Below, one piece after another: positions 26,039 through 34,429 of a DNA stretch of 64,000 bases. Every line of letters begins with the position of its first letter. Position 1 is the stretch's first letter. The notes under the pieces were generated by a model. That model saw only the letters and a list, made by a program, of their open reading frames with translations. It was not told the origin of the DNA and did no database searches. The DNA is taken from assembly GCF_000379465.1 (NCBI RefSeq), contig NZ_KB905425.1, positions 143,163-207,162 on the forward strand. Direction: 5' to 3'. The DNA is from Sciscionella marina DSM 45152 (GTDB lineage: Bacteria; Actinomycetota; Actinomycetes; Mycobacteriales; Pseudonocardiaceae). Made by a program: the position numbers and the translations under genes.

Positions 26039-26416
26039 ATGTCGCCAAAGACCGTGCTCAGCGCCGCCGTGCTCGATGTGCTCGTCGTGCTCGTGTTCGT
26101 GGTGATCGGGCGAAGTTCGCACGCGGAGGGCATCACCGTGTCCGGTATCGCCGAGACGCTGTGGCCCTTCCTTGCGGGCACGGTCATCGGCTGGGTGGCT
26201 TGCCTCGCCTGGCGCGCGCCGATCTCGGTGCCCCGGACCGGTGTTCCGGTCTGGCTCGCCACGCTGGTGCTCGGCATGGTGCTGCGTGTGGTCTCCGGGC
26301 AGGGCACCGAGGTCTCGTTCATCATCGTGGCCGGGATCTTCCTCGGCGTGTTCCTGCTCGGCTGGCGCGCGATCGCGCTGCTGCTCATCCGCAGGCGCAA
26401 ACCGGTGAGCTCCTGA
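26039..26416 (+). CDS. DUF3054 membrane protein
   Basis: This 125-residue protein has four predicted transmembrane helices: SAAVLDVLVVLVFVVIGR, TLWPFLAGTVIGWVACLAW, VWLATLVLGMVLRVVSG and VSFIIVAGIFLGVFLLGWRA. The pattern GRSSHAEG after the first helix and GTVIGW in the second are those of the actinobacterial DUF3054 family. The function is not known. It is 14 bases after the flavin-binding gene and converges with the FAD monooxygenase gene. Confidence 0.85.
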   Translation: MSPKTVLSAAVLDVLVVLVFVVIGRSSHAEGITVSGIAETLWPFLAGTVIGWVACLAWRAPISVPRTGVPVWLATLVLGMVLRVVSGQGTEVSFIIVAGIFLGVFLLGWRAIALLLIRRRKPVSS

Positions 26417-26422
26417 TCCGCT

Positions 26423-27265
26423 TCAGCGGAGGCGGAACGCGAACCGTTCGATGCGCAGCAACCGTTGCGCTTGCTTCCGGCGCGCCCGGTCATAGGTGGT
26501 GAGCGCGGCGGGGACCTCCCGGGCCGTGGCGAGCGCATCGGCGACCGCGTGGGCATCGCCGAGTGCCGCGCACAGTCCGTCCTCCGGGTCGAGCGGGTGC
26601 GCCGCATCGCCGAGCAGTGCGATGTGCCGGACCGCATAGCGGGGCAGCGGGCGGCAGCGGAAATGCGCCAGCCATTCACCGTCCCGGGCCAGGGATTCCT
26701 GCCAATCCCGGAAAACCTCGCTCGCGCGCGCGGATGCGAACCATCCGGTGCGGCCATCGGGAAGCGGGAAAGACAGCAGCCGTGCGCCGTGTCCCCGGGT
26801 CTCGGTCACCGAGGCCACCGGCGTCGTGGCGATCCCGAACCACGTCGCACCGCGAACCGGGCGCGGCTCATAGCCCTCCCCGAACAGTGCCCTGCGCACC
26901 ACGCTGTGGGCCCCATCCGCAGCCAGCACCACATCGCGCCCGCTCAACTGCCCCAGATCCGTCACATCCACGCCGAACCGCACCACATCGCCCGCTGCCT
27001 CGTGGAAACCGCGCAGCAAGGCACCGTACTCGGTGATCCGGACCGTACGGGTGCCCTCCGCGCGCACCCGGCCATCCGCATGCAGCGCACGCACCCGGTA
27101 CTCGGGCCCGCCCAGTTCCGGACAGGGCACCGCGAGCGGGATCCCGGACTCCGGCAGGCCCGCCGCGCGTTCCAACACCTCGACCCGCCAGCCGTATTCG
27201 CGCAACCGGGCGGCCGCGGCGAGCCCGGCCACACCGGCCCCGAGCACGACCGCGGAGCCGATCAT
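26423..27265 (-). CDS. Short FAD-dependent monooxygenase-like protein
   Basis: The 280-residue protein has the FAD Rossmann motif VVLGAGVAGLAAAARLREYG and the second FAD motif ALLGDAAHPLDPEDGLCAALG. A DG-type segment VVLAADGAHSVVRRALF is also present. This is the layout of p-hydroxybenzoate-hydroxylase-like monooxygenases, but the protein is about 100 residues shorter than usual, with losses in the substrate domain. The start shares four bases with the end of the ATPase gene, so the two form a translationally coupled pair. The substrate is unknown. Confidence 0.82.
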   Translation of the reverse strand: MIGSAVVLGAGVAGLAAAARLREYGWRVEVLERAAGLPESGIPLAVPCPELGGPEYRVRALHADGRVRAEGTRTVRITEYGALLRGFHEAAGDVVRFGVDVTDLGQLSGRDVVLAADGAHSVVRRALFGEGYEPRPVRGATWFGIATTPVASVTETRGHGARLLSFPLPDGRTGWFASARASEVFRDWQESLARDGEWLAHFRCRPLPRYAVRHIALLGDAAHPLDPEDGLCAALGDAHAVADALATAREVPAALTTYDRARRKQAQRLLRIERFAFRLR

Positions 27266-28920
27266 GGCTTCAGGTCTCGGATGCGCAAGGTGCGTAAGCG
27301 ATTCAGCGCGGCCGCGATATCGAGTGCGCGGGGCACGACGAAATCGTCCAGGCTGCCCACACCGAGCACGGGAACGCCCGCGAGCTCGGCCTCGTAGTGG
27401 GCGAGCGCGGCCGCGATGGTTTCGGTGAGGGCGCCGGAACGGGCCAGTTTCTCGATGGCGAGCCCGATTCCGGTGACCTGGCTGGGATCCACGATCTGGT
27501 CGAGTGCGCGCAGGTCGATCTCGCTCTCACCGAGCAGGAGGGTGTCGGTGCCGCGGTTGCGGATCCTGGTGCGCCCGTTCTTACCGCGCGCGTCCACCGA
27601 TCCGGCTTCGGGGCTGCGGTGCCGGATCGGGCCGAAGCTACTGGCCTCGACGGCGCGCCCGGTCGGGGTCGCGGCGATCGCGCGGGCCTGCCCGGTCACC
27701 TCGCTCGCGGTGTAGGAATCGAGCATGAGCACGCGATCGGCGATGTCGAGGTAGTCACCGGAGCCACCCATGACGATGACCGTGGACACCTGGTGTTCGG
27801 CGTGCAGCGGCCGGACGAGGTCCACGAACGGGGTGAGCGGTTCGGAGGATTTGCCGACGAGCGCCTGCATGCGCGCATCCCTGATCATCAGGTTGGTCGC
27901 CGCGGTGTCCTCGTCCACGAGCAGGGTGTGTGCCCCGGCTTCGACGGCCTCGATGATGGAAGCCGCCTGGGAGGTGGAACCCGAGGCGTTCTCGGTGGAG
28001 AAATCGCCGGTGTCCGAACCGGTCGGCAGTTCGCCGACGAAGGGGCGCACATCGACGCGTTCGACACCGCGCCCGTCCTCGGCGCGGATCTTCGCGGTAT
28101 CGGTGCGCGCCACGACGAGTTCGCGGCCGTCACCGGGAACGTGGTCGTAGATACCGCGCTCGATGGCGCGCAGCAGGGTCGATTTTCCGTGGAATCCGCC
28201 GCCCACGATCAACGTGATGCCCTCGGGGATTCCCATTCCGCTGACGGTTCCGCGATTCGGCAGCTCGACCTCGGTGGCGAGCGATCCGGGTGACCGGAAG
28301 GAAATCCCGCCCGACTCGAGTGGCCGGTCGTCGATCCCGCTGCGCCGGGGAAGCAGCGCCGAATCGGCGACGAACGCGACCAGACCCAGCTCGGGAAGTT
28401 TGTCGCGCAGGGCCGCGGAATCCTCGACCGTCTCGACGAATTCGCGGGCCGTTTCGTACCGGAAATCGAGCGCTTTCCGTACGGCTTCCGGTAGTTGCTC
28501 GCACAGCAGGCGGTGCGCGGTCACCCCGTCGATGGTGCGCCCCTTTCCGGGGAGCTGGATGCCGATGCGGAACCGCGCGATGCCATCGGAGACCTCGCTG
28601 GAGGACCGGGCCAGCACCTCCTGGCCGCCCGCGTCCACCCGGAACGCGCCCCCGCGCAGATTCACGGCGAGCCGACGGACCAGGTACGAGGCGAGCGCCG
28701 TGGCCCGGGCCTTCCCGCGCCACAACTCCGGCGCGAGGTCGGCGATCTCGGCGGGAACGGTGACCCCGATCCGGGAGGGCGGGGCGAACGGATCCGCCTG
28801 TACCCGCTGCACCTCGATGCGGATCCGGTCGAGCTCCCAGGTTCCGCTCAACCGGCGGTACTGACCGTAACCGCCGCGGTCGATCCGGCGGAGCAGGTCC
28901 GCGAGGCTGCCATGTGCCAT
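27262..28920 (-). CDS. ABC-class P-loop ATPase (PF09818 type)
   Basis: The 552-residue cytosolic protein is a member of the poorly studied 'predicted ATPase of the ABC class'. The P-loop is LIVGGGFHGKSTLLRAIERG near residue 245. DGRGVERVDVRPFV and the acidic LLVDEDTAATNLMIRDARM (Walker B-like) follow. The C-terminal region is a helical domain ending in LAGVPVLGVGSLDDFVVPRA. No membrane segment is present, so it is not a transporter. Its overlap with the FAD oxidoreductase gene suggests a joint task, but none can be named. Confidence 0.9.
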   Translation of the reverse strand: MAHGSLADLLRRIDRGGYGQYRRLSGTWELDRIRIEVQRVQADPFAPPSRIGVTVPAEIADLAPELWRGKARATALASYLVRRLAVNLRGGAFRVDAGGQEVLARSSSEVSDGIARFRIGIQLPGKGRTIDGVTAHRLLCEQLPEAVRKALDFRYETAREFVETVEDSAALRDKLPELGLVAFVADSALLPRRSGIDDRPLESGGISFRSPGSLATEVELPNRGTVSGMGIPEGITLIVGGGFHGKSTLLRAIERGIYDHVPGDGRELVVARTDTAKIRAEDGRGVERVDVRPFVGELPTGSDTGDFSTENASGSTSQAASIIEAVEAGAHTLLVDEDTAATNLMIRDARMQALVGKSSEPLTPFVDLVRPLHAEHQVSTVIVMGGSGDYLDIADRVLMLDSYTASEVTGQARAIAATPTGRAVEASSFGPIRHRSPEAGSVDARGKNGRTRIRNRGTDTLLLGESEIDLRALDQIVDPSQVTGIGLAIEKLARSGALTETIAAALAHYEAELAGVPVLGVGSLDDFVVPRALDIAAALNRLRTLRIRDLKP

Positions 28921-28957
28921 GACCCGTTTCTACCAACCGATCTCACCCATGTGGTAC

Positions 28958-28986
28958 TTGCACATGAATTACGTAATATTTATAGT
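28958..28986 (+). promoter_or_regulatory. Promoter of arsR-like gene (leaderless)
   Basis: TTGCAC (28958-28963), a 17-base spacer and TATAGT (28981-28986) form a near-consensus promoter. The start codon is six bases after the -10, so the transcript probably begins at the ATG at 28993. The candidate operator lies across the spacer and -10. Confidence 0.65.
28968..28985. promoter_or_regulatory. Candidate ArsR operator, site 1
   Basis: ATTACGTAATATTTATAG includes the perfect palindrome ATTACGTAAT and overlaps the promoter of the ArsR-type gene. It shares most positions with site 2 at 29487-29505, downstream in the same gene. Confidence 0.5.
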
Positions 28987-28992
28987 CCGTAC

Positions 28993-29538
28993 ATGTCCGG
29001 TCGAGAGGGAACCGCTGCCCGGCTCGCGGCGCTCGAGGAGCGGGTCGCGCGGATCGAGGCGGCGACGGGGCAGCTCGGCGAGGATACGTTCTGGGCGCTC
29101 AACGGCCTGCTCGAGCGCGGCGCCGAGGACTCCGGGCAGGTGCTGTTCACCGGGGCGACCGCGCTGCCCGGTGGCGAGCGATATCGCTGGCAGCAGGGTG
29201 CCCCGACGGACTGGCTGCTCGGCATCGACTGGTCCGAGCTCTCCGGGAGCTTCGCCGCGCTCGGCCATCCGGTGCGGATGCTGCTGGTGCAGAAGATCCT
29301 CGCGGGCACCAGGACCGCGGCCGAACTCGCCGAGCTCGCCGAACTCGGCACCACCGGGCAGCTCTATCACCACCTCAAGCAACTCGTCGCGGCCGGCTGG
29401 CTGGAGACCACGGGCCGCGGGCGCTACGCGGTGCCCGGGGCGCGGGTGATCCCGCTACTCGTCGTGGTCGCCACTGCGGCGCTCCCATTACGGAATATCG
29501 TAAATCAGAGTCCCATGGCTGAGGAGGACGGAGTATGA
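28993..29538 (+). CDS. ArsR-type winged-helix transcriptional regulator
   Basis: The ATG at 28993 gives 181 residues. Residues 5-25 form a short coiled region (TAARLAALEERVARIEAA), then an unassigned linker, and a winged helix in the C-terminal half: SFAALGHPVRMLLVQKILAG, TAAELAELAELGTTGQLYHH and LKQLVAAGWLETT. No metal-binding Cys cluster is visible, so the signal is probably not a metal ion. An ATGA links it to the serine hydrolase gene. Two related AT-rich sites flank it, which suggests autorepression and control of the downstream gene. Confidence 0.82.
   Translation: MSGREGTAARLAALEERVARIEAATGQLGEDTFWALNGLLERGAEDSGQVLFTGATALPGGERYRWQQGAPTDWLLGIDWSELSGSFAALGHPVRMLLVQKILAGTRTAAELAELAELGTTGQLYHHLKQLVAAGWLETTGRGRYAVPGARVIPLLVVVATAALPLRNIVNQSPMAEEDGV
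29487..29505. promoter_or_regulatory. Candidate ArsR operator, site 2
   Basis: ATTACGGAATATCGTAAAT has 5-bp inverted arms (TTACG and CGTAA) around a 6-base centre and resembles site 1. It lies inside the 3' end of the regulator gene, 30 bases before the serine hydrolase start. Confidence 0.5.
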
Positions 29539-30656
29539 CGCTCGATCGACGGCGGTTCCTCGGGGCGAGCCTGGCCGGAGTGGGCGCGATGGCGCTCGCG
29601 GGCGGCGGCGCGACGGCGGGCAATGCGGCGACCGGGGATGTGCTCACCCTTCTGCGGCGCTATCTCGACAAAGGGATCTCCTCTGGGTTTCCCGGTTTCG
29701 TCTGTGGGGTGCTCCGCGGCGGAGAGCGCTACGTCGAAGGGGCGGGACGGCTCGCCGGTGCGGGCTCGGCGCGCCCGGACGGGGACACGGTGTTCCAGCT
29801 CGGTTCGGTGACGAAGACGTTCACCGGGGTGCTGCTCGCCGAGGCGGTGGAGCGTGGTGTACTCCGGCTCGGCGAACCGGTACGCAACCGTGTTCCCTGG
29901 CCGGTTCCTTCCGCGCAGGGCAAGGAAATCCGGCTCGTGGACCTCGCGACGCATTCCTCCGGACTGCCGAGGCTGCCGGAGAACATCGACAAGGTGCCGG
30001 GGTTCGATCCGCTCGATCCCTACCGCGCGATCACCCGTGCGGATCTGGCGCGGTTTCTCGCGGATACGAAACTGGAAAGCGTTCCGGGAACGAAATTCGA
30101 CTACTCCAATTTCGGTTTCGCCCTTCTCGGTCAGGCGCTTTCCTCGCGGTATGACCAGATGCTGCGTACGATCACGGTCCCGCTCGGACTGCGGGACACC
30201 GCGCTGTGCCTGAATCCGGAGCAGCGGCAGCGCAAGGCCCAGGGATACAGCAAGGGCACCCCGGTTCCCGACTGGACCGGGGAGACCTTCGCGGCGATGG
30301 GGTGCTCGGCGTACTCCACGGTCAACGATCAGCTGCGTTATCTCGGCCATCAGCTCGCCCCGGATTCCGGGCCGTTCGCCGCGGCGATCCGGAACACCCA
30401 GCAAGTCCACTTCACGGATCCGGCGAGCAAGACCAGCCTCGGCCTGGACTGGATCCACGGCACCCTGCCGAGCGGGCGCACCGTTCTCGGGCACGACGGG
30501 GGAACCGGCGGCTTCTCCAGTTATGTGCTCTTCTGCCCGGACTCGGGTACGGCGCTGGCGATGATGGGCAACCTGGCGCCGGATCCCCAGCATCCGGACA
30601 AGACCGTGGACGCGCTGGCGATCGACCTGTTCAGGGAGCTCGATGCCCTTCCTTGA
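29535..30656 (+). CDS. Tat-exported serine hydrolase of the beta-lactamase/DD-peptidase fold
   Basis: The 373-residue precursor starts with a twin-arginine signal (LDRRRFLGASLAGVGAMALA). The class C beta-lactamase-like domain has SxxK in LGSVTKTFTG, YxN in FDYSNFGFALLG, and HxGG in GHDGGTGGFSS. Family members include beta-lactamases, DD-peptidases and esterases; the activity cannot be told from these motifs. It is coupled by ATGA to the ArsR-type gene and so probably under its control. Its last 26 bases overlap the convergent voltage-sensor-like gene. Confidence 0.88.
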   Translation: MTLDRRRFLGASLAGVGAMALAGGGATAGNAATGDVLTLLRRYLDKGISSGFPGFVCGVLRGGERYVEGAGRLAGAGSARPDGDTVFQLGSVTKTFTGVLLAEAVERGVLRLGEPVRNRVPWPVPSAQGKEIRLVDLATHSSGLPRLPENIDKVPGFDPLDPYRAITRADLARFLADTKLESVPGTKFDYSNFGFALLGQALSSRYDQMLRTITVPLGLRDTALCLNPEQRQRKAQGYSKGTPVPDWTGETFAAMGCSAYSTVNDQLRYLGHQLAPDSGPFAAAIRNTQQVHFTDPASKTSLGLDWIHGTLPSGRTVLGHDGGTGGFSSYVLFCPDSGTALAMMGNLAPDPQHPDKTVDALAIDLFRELDALP

Positions 30657-31464
30657 CGGTCACGCTGGGTCCGTGGTGCTGCTCCTCCTCGAGCACCCGG
30701 TGCTGGGTCTTCACCGGTAATTCCCGCTCCGCCTCGTCGTTCTCCTGTTCGTTCAGTCCCAGTTGCACGGCACGGCGGATCTGCTCCCGGTTCTCCTTGA
30801 CCACATCGGCGAAGAACTCGTCGATCCGCGGGTCGCCGAGGACTTCGAGCACGATCCGGAACGCGGTGTCGATGACCCCCTGCACCACTTCGTCGTGGAA
30901 CGGAAGCCTGCGCAGCCGCCCGGCCTGTGGATCCTCGCGCAGTTTCTCCGCGACGATCGTGCGCAGTTCCGTGCGGTTCTCTTCCAGGGACCGGGCCAGA
31001 TTCTGCGGATAGTTCCCGGTTTCCAGTACCTTGACGACCTCGTCCAGCACGGCGATCGTGATCGGTTTCTTGATGGCCCGCACGATCGGGGCGGAAAGCC
31101 GCTCGATGAGCCGCTGGGTGAACTGCTCGCCGAATGCCCGGTCGGCGGCCCGCCCCAGCCGCATGAGCACCACGACGACCCGGATGAGCCGGAATCCGCG
31201 CAGTGCCGGATGGGCCACCGGGATCATGCCCAGGATTTCGTACCAGTTGCGCAGCGGGAACCATTTCTCCCAGCCGTGCTTGTGCCAGCGCCACAGGAAT
31301 TCGAGCAGGAAAAGGCCGCAGATGGAGGTGTCCGCGACGAAGATCCAATGCTCGGTTTCCGGACTGTCGCTGTAGAAGATCGCGTAGATGAGCAGGCCGA
31401 CGGAGATGATCGCGAGCGCGAGCATCAACCAGTCGATCGTGCTGATGTTCTTGCGCGCGGTCAC
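30631..31464 (-). CDS. Voltage-sensor-domain-like membrane protein without pore
   Basis: The 277-residue protein has four helices in the first 110 residues: WLMLALAIISVGLLIYAI, HWIFVADTSICGLFLLEFLW, WYEILGMIPVAHPAL, and an Arg-rich S4-like segment RGFRLIRVVVVLMRLGRAADR. There is no selectivity filter or pore helix afterwards. The remaining 160 residues are cytoplasmic, helical and charged. The family is an actinobacterial ion-transport-like group with no known role to me. It shares four bases with the phosphatase-like gene and overlaps the convergent hydrolase gene. Confidence 0.72.
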   Translation of the reverse strand: MTARKNISTIDWLMLALAIISVGLLIYAIFYSDSPETEHWIFVADTSICGLFLLEFLWRWHKHGWEKWFPLRNWYEILGMIPVAHPALRGFRLIRVVVVLMRLGRAADRAFGEQFTQRLIERLSAPIVRAIKKPITIAVLDEVVKVLETGNYPQNLARSLEENRTELRTIVAEKLREDPQAGRLRRLPFHDEVVQGVIDTAFRIVLEVLGDPRIDEFFADVVKENREQIRRAVQLGLNEQENDEAERELPVKTQHRVLEEEQHHGPSVTVKEGHRAP

Positions 31465-32291
31465 GACTGCTCCAGGTCCAGGTAGGCGAGCGCCTTATCG
31501 TCGGAGACCTTCGGCCGCGGCCAGCGCGCCCCGTCCGGATCCGCGAGCTCGGCGGTGTGCACGGCCTCGATGACCGCGCCCGGCCCCTGTTCGGCGAGGA
31601 GCCGGAAGACCCCGGCCCAGTCCAGGATTTCGTAGTCGTCCACCGCGCAGGAGACCCCATCGCTGGCCAGGAGCGCGGAACGCACCCGTTCCCGCGGCCA
31701 GCTCCCGGTCATCGCTCGCCGCGCCGCGCGCGGATCCGCCTCGGCGACCCAGAACCCACCGTCCACATTGCGCAGTCGCCCGGTCGCCTCCGCCCCGGCG
31801 CGCAGTGCGGCGAGGTGCCCCTCCCCGAATCCACCGCCCTCGGCGAGCCGCTTCCGGTAGCCGCCACCGGATCGGGGCAGCTCACGCAGCCGTTCATCGG
31901 CGAGCAGCTCGATGCCCGCGGTGGTGCGCAGCACGATGGGCGAATCGGCGAGCACCAGCGCGTCCACCCGTTCGTCGCCCACTCGCAGCATGGCCACCGT
32001 GGCGGACGGCGAGTCCCCGGGAACCAGTCCGAACCGCCGGGCCACCTCGGCGATACCGGTCTCCAGCACGGTGACCAGCCCGGCGTCCGGCTCGGCGCGC
32101 AGCCGCGCGCTCAGTTCCGTGCACAACTGCTCGGCATACCAGCCGCCGCTGCGCCTGCCGGGCACGAGATTGGTCGCGCCGTCGAGCAGGATGACGGCGT
32201 CCTCGAGCACGGCGATCCGGTCCTCGCTCGGGCGCGTTCGCCCGTCGACCCCGACCCCATCGGCCTCGGCGCATTCGATCCGTGGTGACAC
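31461..32291 (-). CDS. PP2C-like serine/threonine phosphatase homologue
   Basis: The 276-residue protein can be aligned with PP2C metal-dependent phosphatases: SEDRIAVLEDAVILLDGATN (with the two Asp/Glu metal positions), LLASDGVSCAVDDY (SDG motif) and VSDDKALAYLDLEQS (C-terminal DD). All expected acidic metal ligands appear to be retained. The sequence is more divergent than the housekeeping PstP. It starts at GTG ten bases after the YczE gene and overlaps the voltage-sensor-like gene, so membrane and phosphatase functions are co-expressed. Confidence 0.75.
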   Translation of the reverse strand: MSPRIECAEADGVGVDGRTRPSEDRIAVLEDAVILLDGATNLVPGRRSGGWYAEQLCTELSARLRAEPDAGLVTVLETGIAEVARRFGLVPGDSPSATVAMLRVGDERVDALVLADSPIVLRTTAGIELLADERLRELPRSGGGYRKRLAEGGGFGEGHLAALRAGAEATGRLRNVDGGFWVAEADPRAARRAMTGSWPRERVRSALLASDGVSCAVDDYEILDWAGVFRLLAEQGPGAVIEAVHTAELADPDGARWPRPKVSDDKALAYLDLEQS

Positions 32292-32301
32292 GCGCCCGAG
32301 G

Positions 32302-32919
32302 CTACCGTCCCCGGTACGCGAGCACGCGCAGGAACAACTGAGTGAGCGGGCCGATGGACAGCGCGTAGAGCACGGTGCCGATCCCGACGGTCCCGCCGAG
32401 CAGCCAGCCGATGATCAGCACGGTGACCTCGATGCCGGTGCGCACCAGCCGGATCGAGTACCCGGTGCGCACATGCAGCCCGGTCATCAGCCCGTCCCTG
32501 GCTCCGGGGCCGAGGCGTGCGCCGACGTAGGTCGCGGTGGCCACCCCGTTGAGCACGATTCCGCCGACCAGCAGCGGAATGCGCCAGGCGAGTGAATGCT
32601 GCGGCGGGATGATCAGCAAGCCGAGCTGTACGACCACCCCGATCACCACGATGTTGGCGATGGTGCCGAATCCCGGTCGCTGTCGCAGCGGGATCCATGC
32701 GAGCAGCACCACCACGCTGACCAGCCCGGTGACCAGGCCGAACGGCCACGCGAGCCGATCGGAGAGGCCCTGGTTGAGCACGTTCCAGGCATCCAGGCCG
32801 AGGTCGGCGCGCACCACCATGGCATTGGTGAAGCCATACAGGGCGAGTCCGGCGAACAGCTGAACGAGCCTGCGCGGGGCGGCGACCCGGATAGCGACCG
32901 GGGACAGATCGACAGCCAT
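32302..32919 (-). CDS. YczE/YyaS/YitT-type membrane protein
   Basis: The ATG at 32917-32919 gives 205 residues and five or six helices. The start RLVQLFAGLALYGFTNAMVV and the motif RADLGLDAWNVLNQGLSDRL are those of the YczE family. Later GPGARDGLMTGL and the conserved GYSIRLVRTGIEV are also typical. YczE proteins are widely paired with a divergent MocR regulator, exactly as here. The transported or sensed compound is not known. It leads an operon with the phosphatase-like and voltage-sensor-like genes. Confidence 0.88.
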   Translation of the reverse strand: MAVDLSPVAIRVAAPRRLVQLFAGLALYGFTNAMVVRADLGLDAWNVLNQGLSDRLAWPFGLVTGLVSVVVLLAWIPLRQRPGFGTIANIVVIGVVVQLGLLIIPPQHSLAWRIPLLVGGIVLNGVATATYVGARLGPGARDGLMTGLHVRTGYSIRLVRTGIEVTVLIIGWLLGGTVGIGTVLYALSIGPLTQLFLRVLAYRGR

Positions 32920-32938
32920 GAGACCAGCATCGCCGGTA

Positions 32939-32978
32939 ATTGGTCTGCGACCCAAAGGCCAATCGGGAATAATTGGCC
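32939..32978. promoter_or_regulatory. Candidate MocR operator
   Basis: Three ATTGGYC elements lie here: ATTGGTC (32939-32945), GGCCAAT inverted (32957-32963) and ATTGGCC (32972-32978). The last two form a perfect 7-bp inverted repeat with 8-base spacer; the two same-strand elements are 33 bases apart, three helical turns. The region separates the divergent MocR and YczE genes. Confidence 0.6.
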
Positions 32979-32980
32979 GG

Positions 32981-34399
32981 GTGACACATCCGACGACGGC
33001 GCGGATCGGCGCGCGCGAACTGGTCGCCCTGCTCGGCTCCTGGCATGCCGAGGGCAGCAGGCGTACCGCTACCGAGCTCGCCGCCGCGCTGCGGGTGCTG
33101 ATCATCGAGGGGAGCCTGGCCATCGGCACCCTGCTGCCCGCCGAACGCGAATTCGCGCGCGCCCTTCCGGCGAGCCGGACCCTGGTCAGCGCCGCGCTGG
33201 ACAGGTTGCGCGCCGACGGGTTCGTGCACTCCCGGCAGGGTTCCGGTTCTTGGGCGAGCCTTCCAGGGGACACGCCACGGCTCGGTCTCGGCGAGCCGGG
33301 CCCCGGCGTGATCGACTTGGCCCGCGCCGCCCCGGAACCGGTGCCCTGGCTGATGCGGGCCTTCGAGGCCGCCCGGCTGCGCTTTCCCCGGTTCCTCGAG
33401 ACAAGCGGATACACGGCGTTCGGCATCCCCGAGACCAGGGCGAGAATCGCGGAGTGGTTCACCGCGCGCGGACTGGCGACCGAACCCGGTCAGGTGCTCG
33501 TCGCCACGGGCGCGCTCACCGCGCTGTCCCGGATTTTCGAGGTGTACACCGCCCCGGGAGGGCGTTGCCTGATCGAGCAGCCCAGCTATGCGAACGCGCT
33601 GCTCGCCGTCGAGCGGGCCCGGCTGCGCCCGCTCGCGGTGCCGATGACCGCCTCCGGCTGGGATCTCGGAGCCGTGGAAACCGCGCTGCGCACCGCGAAC
33701 CCGGCGATCGGGTATGTGGTGCCCGATTTCCAGAACCCCACCGGGCATCGGATGAGCGAGCCGGACCGGGAACGGTTCGGCCGGATACTGCGGCGCGCCA
33801 AGATCCCCTTCGTGGTGGACGAGACCGTCGTGGAGCTCGACTACGCCGGGGCCGATGCGCCGCGCCCGCTCGCCGCCTTCGCCCCCGGCCAGGTCATCAC
33901 GATCGGTTCGGCGAGCAAATCGCACTGGGGTGGGCTGCGGATCGGCTGGGTTCGGGCGGAACGGGAGGTGATCGAGCGGATCGCCCGCACCGATTTCGGT
34001 GCGCCGGTCTTCGAGCAGCTGCTGCTCACCGAACTGTTCGATGGAGAGCTCGGGGAACGGCGGGAGCTGTTGCGCGAACGCAGGGACGAACTGGTGCGCC
34101 TGCTGCGCGCAAACTGTCCACAGTGGAACTTCCGGGTACCCGGTGGCGGGCTCTCGCTGTGGTGCGAGCTGCCTGAGCCGGTGAGCACGCGACTGGTCGT
34201 GGAGGCGGAACGGGACGGGGTGTGGCTCGTTCCCGGTGGCCGGTTCGGTGCGCACGGCGGACTGGAGCGGTGGATCCGGGTTCCGTTCGCGCAGCGGACT
34301 GCGTTGCTGCGGGAGTGTGTGCAGGTCATCGCGGGGGCTTCGGCGCGGCTGCACGGTGCCGGCGGTGCGGTCGAGGCACCGGATCTGCCGGTGATCTGA
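32981..34399 (+). CDS. MocR-type regulator (GntR domain plus aminotransferase domain)
   Basis: The GTG at 32981 gives 472 residues. A winged helix (ATELAAALRVLIIEGSLAIG, then SRTLVSAALDRLRADG) is joined to a type I aminotransferase domain (AFGIPETRARIAEWFTARG, VPDFQNPTGHRM, and GSASKSHWGGLRIGW, in which the Lys binds PLP). MocR proteins sense PLP or amino compounds and commonly control a divergent YczE gene. Direct and inverted repeats just before the start codon are the likely target. A start further upstream in the intergenic region has no support. Confidence 0.92.
   Translation: MTHPTTARIGARELVALLGSWHAEGSRRTATELAAALRVLIIEGSLAIGTLLPAEREFARALPASRTLVSAALDRLRADGFVHSRQGSGSWASLPGDTPRLGLGEPGPGVIDLARAAPEPVPWLMRAFEAARLRFPRFLETSGYTAFGIPETRARIAEWFTARGLATEPGQVLVATGALTALSRIFEVYTAPGGRCLIEQPSYANALLAVERARLRPLAVPMTASGWDLGAVETALRTANPAIGYVVPDFQNPTGHRMSEPDRERFGRILRRAKIPFVVDETVVELDYAGADAPRPLAAFAPGQVITIGSASKSHWGGLRIGWVRAEREVIERIARTDFGAPVFEQLLLTELFDGELGERRELLRERRDELVRLLRANCPQWNFRVPGGGLSLWCELPEPVSTRLVVEAERDGVWLVPGGRFGAHGGLERWIRVPFAQRTALLRECVQVIAGASARLHGAGGAVEAPDLPVI
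34116..34128. repeat. GTCCA-N3-TGGAC palindrome, near match
   Basis: GTCCACAGTGGAA lies inside the MocR gene and differs from the palindrome at the last base. Confidence 0.45.
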
Positions 34400-34429
34400 A
34401 AGAGCCGTGAATGGCCCGGAAATGGCGAG

